64,000 nt of DNA from Antedon mediterranea (lineage: Eukaryota; Echinodermata; Crinoidea; Comatulida; Antedonidae). The position numbers and the translations under genes were made by a program. How positions within the stretch are numbered: the first letter of the stretch is position 1; each line of letters starts with the position of its first letter. Location: NCBI RefSeq assembly GCF_964355755.1, contig NC_092675.1, positions 14,957,312 through 15,021,311 of the forward strand, written 5' to 3'. Of this stretch, positions 58,104 to 64,000 are shown piece by piece. The notes under the pieces are model-generated. The model saw only the letters and a list, made by a program, of their open reading frames with translations, ran no database searches and was not told where the DNA came from.

Positions 58104-59222
58104 TTCTCCCCCGCTTAAAAAAACGCAGGTTATTATTAGGTATACATTAGTATTCTTAAAACCCCCAACGTTCAGGCGGCCTACTTTTTCTGGATGATCT
58201 TCTAACATTTACTGTTTTGTCTACTACATTTACACTTTCCTTGGGCTTAAGCATACCACTATCTTTATCATGATTTAATGGTCCTTTAAGTACACCTGTA
58301 TTATCAATTAAAGTTTCCATCTGATTGTTCTCTGGCTCAATATTACTCTCAGCCTCTGTACAATTGTCCCAGCAGGAGCCAGGTGACGAAGTGATACGGT
58401 CGATTCTCTACCGTCTTGAAAACGTACATGTGCATATTGCGGATTTGCCTGTATAAGTTCCACCTCGTCTACTAGTGCATCCATTTGTGGGTACGAACAT
58501 GTCGCTTAAGAAGAACAGGTCCTGGAGTGCAGAGCCATGAAGGGATGGATGACCCTGATGCCGACCTTCTCTCATGCGGTGTCTCATTTGTAGCAGTACA
58601 TACTAATGCAAAACATCTTGCCAGCGTTTCGTAGGTAGTCCCCGCGTTTCCAAAGCTAATGTAATTGTCTTCCAGATAATACCATTGTACCGCTCGGTTT
58701 GCCCGTTACACTGGGGATTATAACTAGTAGTTCTGCTACATGCTACACCCCCTGTTACCAAGAATTCTGTAAGTTCTTTACTTAGGAATGCTGCTCCTCT
58801 GTCTGAGTGAATATAAGCTGGTGTTCCGAATAAAGAGAACAACTGACAGAGACAAGTAATAACCATTGGGTGATGTCATATCCGAGCAAGGAAATATAAA
58901 TGGGAATCTCGAAAACTCGTCGACGACTGTTAAGAAGTAAATATTCTTATCTGCACTGGGCAACGGCCCTTTAAAATCTATATTAAGACGCTCAAACGGC
59001 TGGGTGGCTTTGATCAATGGCGTGTTATTAGGTTTATAAAATTGCGGCTTTAACTTTGCACAGACTTGGCAAGCAGCTGTTATCTTTCTTACCTCTTCTA
59101 CTGTGAATGGAGGTTCTTTGTTTTAACAAAATGCCACATCCTAGTGATTCCTGGATGGCACAACATATTGTGAAGCTCGACGAGGCGGTCAGTTGCGTTA
59201 CTCGATGAGCAGAACGCTCCGG
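58104..59222 (-). pseudogene. Gypsy integrase (frameshifted)
   Basis: Minus strand: an HHCC zinc module (VELHNMLCH..CQVCAK, ~59180-59070), then NIDFKGPLPS (first Asp), SDRGAAF (second Asp) and GQTERYNG (Glu), with 35 residues between the second Asp and the Glu, the DD35E integrase pattern. A basic tail ending RRSSRKSRPPERW lies near 58170. Frame changes near 59220, 58870 and 58600. Confidence 0.85.
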
Positions 59223-60428
59223 TCATTGTGTCTGGCGGAATATTTTCTGTACCTGGGCGCGGTATACTATATCAAATACGAAACATGAAAGTTCAATCCT
59301 CCAGCGCCTCATCTTCTCATTTTTAATCTTGCCTTTATGTTGAATGTCAAACATATAGCTAACTGATTTCTGGTCAGTTTTCAGCGTAAACCTTCTGCCA
59401 ATCAAGTAGTAGGACCAATACCTAACAGCTTCGATAATCGCCAACGCTTCCTTTTCAATTGCTGGGTGATTCCTTTCAGCCCCTGTCAATTGACGAAAAA
59501 AGAATGCTACTGGTCTTCCTGCTTGATTTAATGTTGCTGCTATAGCTGTGTCTGATGCGTCTGTCTCAATTTCGAAAGGAATTTTCTCATCGATTGCCGC
59601 AACAACAGAGTTCTCAATGTCCGATTTGAGATCATTGAATGCTTTCACCGCTTCCTGTCCCAAAGGAAAAGTAGAAGATGATGATAATGGTTTAACCTTT
59701 CTCGAGTATCCAGGTATCAAGTGTGCATAATAAGCGAACAACCCCAAACAACGGCCAAGTGACTTCAGATTCTAAGGAATAGGAAATTCTTTTAAAGGAC
59801 GTAGTCTTTCTGGGTCTGGGCGCAAGTCGCCGTTTTCGATAACATACCCCAGAATGCTCAATCGCTTTGTTGCAGAAACGCCTTTGTCTTCGGTAAATGT
59901 TATTTTCTTTTTCCGTGCCGCTTCGAGGAATTTTGCTCGGTTATTCATCAGATCAGCCATATCCTCGCCACCTATCGTTACGTCATCAAGGTAAGCGAAA
60001 GTCGCTTTAAGGCCCTCGTCCTTGATAAAGTTATCAATTTCCCTCTGGAAGCATGTGACGCCGTTGGTAACCCCGAATGGGAGCCTAATATACTGATAGA
60101 GGCCACCATCGGCTTCAAACGCTGTATACGCTGTATCTTGGTACCTTAAAGGTATTTGATGATAAGCGCTACGCAGATCAAATGTACTGAATATTTTGTA
60201 TTTTGCGATGCTGTTTACGATATCAGTGATTCGAGGCAATGGATAGCTATCAGGGAGCGTAAAACGGTTAATTGTTTCTGAATAATCAATGACCAGTCGC
60301 TTTTTGTGGTTCTCATTCTTGGTCACAACAACTTGTGCCCTCCATGGCGAGTTACTTTCTTCGATTATGCCCTGTTTTAACAATTGTTGCACTTCAGCTT
60401 TAATGAAACGCTTGTCATCTTCGCTATA
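59223..60428 (-). pseudogene. Gypsy reverse transcriptase and RNase H
   Basis: From KQGIIEESNSPWRAQVV (60380) through STFDLRSAYHQIPL, YIRLPFGVTNG and the catalytic AYLDDVTIGG, then LGYVIENGDL; a TAG at 59772-59774; then GLFAYYAHLIPGYS, ETDASDTAIAAT (RNase H), EKEALAIIEAVRYW and TDQKSVSYMF. The two parts share one frame, so the only break is the in-frame TAG. All key residues (YLDD; RNase H Asp and Glu) are present. Confidence 0.9.
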
Positions 60429-60938
60429 TCATCGCGATTTGGCGGCGAATGGATGGCAATCGGGTGACAGATTAGCGAACGGTTCTACAGAATTTACTTT
60501 CATTGTGGAAAATTGTTCACGTTCAGGCTTGTCTATAGTGTCGGTTGATCCACACAGTATCAGTGGAGGTAGTGTACCCCCATACTCCAGAATCACGCGT
60601 TCATGTTTCGTCTGAAAATCTAGTCCCAATATGACGTCAGTGCAGAGATCTGGCAGAACCCGCAGCTTAATTCCCTTATACCGATGACCATTTAACTCGA
60701 TCAAAACTGTGCACGCTTGTATTGATACCTGAGACAATGAAGTTGAGGCCATATTAACTGATAATTTGGCTGGTTTTAGTGCTAGTTTAAACTTCTTAAC
60801 GAGGGAAGGGTGTACAAAGCTATTAGTGCTTCCGCTGTCAATCAAGCAGTTTGCCGATTTCCCATTTACTTTGATTCCAATTATCGACCTTGACAAAGAT
60901 GTTGCGGATGACGTAGCTGTTGCCATGTACGGTCGGTT
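60429..60938 (-). pseudogene. Gypsy aspartic protease
   Basis: CLIDSGSTNSFVHPSL carries the DSG catalytic motif, and VILGLDFQ is the usual downstream flap-side motif. In phase with gag upstream and RT downstream, bounded by TAA (60939-60941) and TGA (60429-60431) stops. Confidence 0.85.
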
Positions 60939-61757
60939 TTAAAAAATAGCAGACAACATAGATTTCTTTTGAGTGTTAGTACTTGACGTAGACCGGCACA
61001 CCTTAGCAAAATGACCGAGTTTTCCGCATTTTCTACAACTCTCGTCTCGTGCAGGGCAATTTGAACGTAGGTGTTTATTATAGCCACAAAAATAGCACTT
61101 TACGGAAGAGTTTGCGCCGGTTAGCTGAGATGGCTCTGGGTTTAGCATATCGTCTTGCGCCGCAGCTACGCTCACCGTTGAGGCATTAGGCCTAGGTATT
61201 TTGCCTTAATTGTACGATTCTGAATTCTTTTGAGCCGTTTCAAGGGATCTAGCTTGATCGAACATCGTTTGTAGATCGAGAGTTTTGTTTTCGAGTAGAC
61301 GCTGCCTTATCATTTGTGAATAGAGTCCGCTAATAAACGAGTCCCTTATGCAATCGTCACGAGCTTGCTCAGCCGTTACAGCCTTAAAATTGCAATCTTT
61401 ACTAAGGACTTTGAGAGCCTGTAGATACTCATCAAGGGTCTCGCCGGCATTTTGTTTTCGCGTGGCGAGTCTGTGCCTAGCAAATATCTCATTCGTTGGT
61501 TTAAGGTACATACCCTTCAAAATCCCCAAGGCATCAACATAAGAAGTGCACTCTGAAATAGTCTCATAAATTCTAGGCGAAACAAAGTTTGTCAGTATGC
61601 TGAGTTTATCGATCTCACCTTCGTCAGGCGCTGTCAGTACCGCCACAAAGTTCTCGAATGTTCTGATCCAGTGGGTCCACTCTTTTGCTGCGGTAAATCC
61701 AGCCTCTCTGGTCTGAGAATTCTCTCCATCGGAATTAGTATAATTATCGTTAAACAA
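60939..61757 (-). pseudogene. Gypsy gag with two zinc knuckles
   Basis: The capsid part (61757-61206) is an alpha-helical gag of the retrotransposon type (WTHWIRTFENF..ARHRLATRKQNAGETLDEYL). After an in-frame TAA comes the nucleocapsid part with CYFCGYNKHLRSNC and CRKCGKLGHFAKVC, both CCHC. The frame is the same throughout. Confidence 0.85.
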
Positions 61758-61771
61758 GTACTTGATTAAAT

Positions 61772-61884
61772 TGTAGTGTGATTAGCAATAAAGAGAATAG
61801 TCTTCATATACCTGTGTAAGGTTTTAATCAACTAAATGTCAGCATAACATAAACAACAACTATCGTGATACGAATGATCAAAGA
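61772..61884 (-). repeat. Gypsy 5' LTR, inner part (before foldback insert)
   Basis: TGTAGTGTGATTAGCAATAA at 61772, matching the LTR at 57973; it breaks at ATCAAAGA (61877-61884), the duplication of the foldback element. Confidence 0.9.
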
Positions 61885-62733
61885 GGGTTCCCCGGGTGCA
61901 GGTCAAGTCGGCCCCAAACCGTCTCGGCCAAAGTCAAGTCGGCCCCACGTCATGTCGGCCCCAAGTCAACTCGGCCTCAAGTCAACTCGGCCTCAAGTCA
62001 ACTCGGCCTCACGTCAACTCGGCCAAAAACTAATCGGTCAACTCGGCCACAATAAAGTATGGAACGCAAAAAGTGCTTAATATTATTACGATTCTTACTA
62101 TCCACGTTTTAAAAAAAATGAAGAAATAAAAAATATAATATATAAAAAAATGAACTCATTGCCGATATGAATAGAAGTACCCGCGTGTTACAAAAAACAC
62201 GTGCAGGTACCGTATTTTAGGAAATCGAAGACGGAGGCCTACGTTCCACCATTTGGCCGTAGAAAAAATGATCGTACATCGTTTTTGTGCATGATTTGCG
62301 TTTTTTAAAAAGGGGAATCCCCCGGTCAGCGAAAACACGTAGCAGTTGTAGATATCGAAAAAGCTGGCAAACGCGCAGGGAGGCTCAGCTACGAAATTTT
62401 ATTAAACGTAAATAAAGGAAAGTTGGTGAAATCATTCTTATTTTTTTTGCTAAATATATTATTTTCTAAATAATAATATTCATTAAAAGTCAGAATTATT
62501 CATAGTTAAAAAATTGTGAAGAAATATTATTTTATCAATCCCCTTCATTTGCACTTTTTGCGTTCCATACTTTAACGGGGCCGAGTTGACCGATTATTTT
62601 TTGGCCGAGTTGACGTGAGGCCGAGTTGACTTGAGGCCGAGTTGACTTGAGGCCGAGTTGACTTGAGGCCGACTTGACTTGGGGCCGACTTGACTTTGGC
62701 CAAGACGGTTTAGGGCCGACTTGGATCGAAACC
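61885..62733. mobile_element. Foldback (TU-like) element, copy 1 (849 bp), ATCAAAGA duplication
   Basis: Arms are 16-base units close to CAAGTCAACTCGGCCT, inverted left (61889-62055) and right (62575-62720). ATCAAAGA flanks both ends (61877-61884, 62734-62741). The interior is AT-rich, has GTACCCGCGTGTTAC..ACACGTGCAGGTACCG, and GGGAATCCCCCGGTCAGCG near 62313. No transposase. An 8-base duplication and unit-repeat arms match the sea-urchin TU plan. It splits the Gypsy 5' LTR. Confidence 0.92.
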
Positions 62734-62741
62734 ATCAAAGA

Positions 62742-62771
62742 TAGGTATGGGGCGCCGAACATGTCACCACA
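62742..62771 (-). repeat. Gypsy 5' LTR, outer part (after foldback insert)
   Basis: TAGGTATGGGGCGCCGAACA then TGTCACCACA completes the LTR; AGCGG follows. Confidence 0.9.
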
Positions 62772-63090
62772 AGCGGGTCTCCATGTTTTCCATACATTGA
62801 TGTTCTAAGCAACAGTGCCGAATGTACAGTCATTCCACCAATATTGAAAGCTGCTACTCCAGTGGGGGCAGTTAGAAGGGCAGTTATGTCATTTGGTTTG
62901 AATCTTTTAGACAGGGAAAATAGTCGTTTAGTGTCAGAGTGAATGATTTGTAACACATGTCCTTTTCCTACACCACCAGGTCCACTCAGAAACAACCTAA
63001 AAGGCTTAGGTTTTCCTCCATTTTTTAATGCTGAAACTGCACTTTTACACCATTTTCTGTGATAAAGAACCACTTGTCTTTGTTTGGTAT
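62772..63090 (-). pseudogene. Helentron helicase, Walker A segment
   Basis: Minus strand: KQRQVVLYHRKWCKSAVSAL, then LFLSGPGGVGKGHVLQIIHS and LLTAPTGVAAFNIGGMTVHS (motif Ia), breaking at GDPL where the Gypsy element begins. The P-loop reads GPGGVGKG: the Ser/Thr that follows the Lys in active Pif1 helicases is Gly. The frame rejoins the 57972 segment exactly once Gypsy is removed. Confidence 0.85.
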
Positions 63091-63923
63091 GGGTGCAGGT
63101 CAAGTCGGCCCCAAACCGTCTCGGCCAAAGTCAAGTCGGCCCCAAGTCAACTCGGCCTCAAGTCAACTCGGCCTCAAGTCAACTCGGCCTCACGTCAACT
63201 CGGCCAAAAACTAATCGGTCAACTCGGCCACAATAAAGTATGGAACGCAAAAAGTGCTTAATATTATTACGATTTTTACTATCCACGTTTTAAAAAAAAA
63301 TGAAGAAATAAAAAATATAATATCATATAAAAAAATGAACTCATTGCCGATATGAATAGAAGTACCCGCGTGTTACAAAAAAACACGTGCAGGTACCGTA
63401 TTTTAGGAAATCGAAGACGGAGGCCTACGTTCCACCATTTGGCCATAGAAAAAATGATCGTACATCGTTTTTGTGCATGATTTGCGTTTTTAAAAAAGGG
63501 GAATCCCCCGGTCAGCGAAAACACGTAGCAGTTGTAGATATCGAAAAAGCTGGCAAACGCGCAGGGAGGCTCAGCTACGAAATTTTATTAAACGTAAATA
63601 ATTAAAGGAAAGTTGGTGAAATCATTCCTATTTTTTTTGCTAAATATATTATTGTCTAAATAATAATATTCATTAAAAGTCAGAATTATTCATAGTTAAA
63701 AAAGAAGAAATATTATTTTATCAATCCCCTTCGTTTGCACTTTTTGCGTTCCATTCTTTAATAACGGGGCCGAGTTGACCGATTATTTTTTGGCCGAGTT
63801 CACGTGAGGCCGAGTTGACTTGAGGCCGAGTTGACTTGAGGCCGACTTGACTTGGGGCCGACTAGACTTGGGGCCGACTTGACTTTGGCCGAGACGGTTT
63901 AGGGCCGACTTGGATCGAAACCG
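63091..63923. mobile_element. Foldback (TU-like) element, copy 2 (833 bp), TTTGGTAT duplication
   Basis: Same family as copy 1, with near-identical interior and slightly fewer terminal units. TTTGGTAT flanks it at 63083-63090 and 63924-63931. It interrupts the helicase at an Asn-Thr-Lys site upstream of the P-loop. Confidence 0.93.
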
Positions 63924-64000
63924 TTTGGTATTAAGGGAGCGCATCATGTGTCTGTACTGACTGGGGTTAAGAATTTCTCTGTTTTCCTCCAGTTCATAGC
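63924..64000 (-). pseudogene. Helentron helicase, N-terminal edge (continues past window)
   Basis: The minus strand reads YELEENREILNPSQYRHMMR then SLNTK, continuous with KQRQVV at 63085 once the foldback copy is removed. The Rep domain expected upstream would lie beyond 64000. Confidence 0.75.

Larger units (their letters stand above)
57973..62771 (-). mobile_element. Ty3/Gypsy LTR retrotransposon (~3.9 kb without its own insert), AGCGG duplication
   Basis: Two LTRs of about 131-143 bases bound gag, protease, reverse transcriptase, RNase H and integrase in Gypsy order on the minus strand. A 5-base duplication AGCGG flanks the element (57968-57972, 62772-62776), as expected for Ty3/Gypsy. 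A polypurine tract (AAGCGGGGGAGAA in element sense) abuts the 3' LTR at 58104. It is inserted in the Helentron helicase between the Walker A part and the DEIS motif. The 5' LTR is split by a foldback element (61885-62733). Confidence 0.92.

Noticed and set aside
61885-63923. Regular short repeats that superficially resemble a CRISPR array
   Set aside because: Units are contiguous without unique spacers, occur as inverted arrays flanking a shared interior, and have transposon target duplications; the genome is eukaryotic.

Overview
The window is metazoan nuclear DNA: AT-rich, intron-bearing, and packed with nested transposable elements. The recurring TAGGCCTA-type words, the foldback elements with tandem-repeat termini, the Helentron and the gene families seen all fit a marine deuterostome invertebrate. 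An echinoderm is my best guess, but that is inference. There is no bacterial-style operon, CRISPR array or rRNA gene.

The host gene is on the + strand: eight consecutive internal exons of the glycogen debranching enzyme gene (AGL/GDE), at 13064-13197, 32364-32642, 35826-36051, 36275-36386, 38604-38739, 41735-41847, 42077-42279 and 53572-53669. They encode the C-terminal amylo-alpha-1,6-glucosidase part. All junctions are GT-AG, the phases agree and no frame is broken. The 5' and 3' parts of the gene lie outside the recognisable exons.

Region by region. 0-1.3 kb: broken copy of an uncharacterised repetitive metazoan gene family. 2-12.7 kb: an interspersed repeat split by a Harbinger-like element (4348-12619), which itself holds a foldback element (4.9-7.1 kb), MADF/BESS-like terminal exons (7.5-7.8 kb) and a nearly intact CR1/L2-type LINE (8.7-12.1 kb). 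13-32 kb (AGL intron, 19 kb): a long-TIR element (14.05-19.19 kb) with two nested MITEs, a minus-strand multi-exon relic with RAG1-N-terminus-like zinc modules (19.98-27.23 kb) cut up by LINEs, a Ty3/Gypsy relic with two LTR-like copies (27.6-30.9 kb), and hAT MITEs. 32.6-34.6 kb: a foldback element whose target-site duplication copies the AGL 5' splice site. 34.6-49 kb: SINE, LINE pieces, MITEs, a minisatellite. 49.2-53.1 kb: a spliced, DDE-like gene of an unnamed family nested in the last AGL intron seen, same strand. 53.7-64 kb: a minus-strand Helentron (helicase plus endonuclease) split by a Ty3/Gypsy element, whose LTR is in turn split by a foldback element; a second foldback copy and a hAT MITE also sit in the helicase.

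Thus one conserved metabolic gene is the framework, and nearly all the rest is layered mobile DNA. Insertion order can be read from target-site duplications seen at both ends of many elements.
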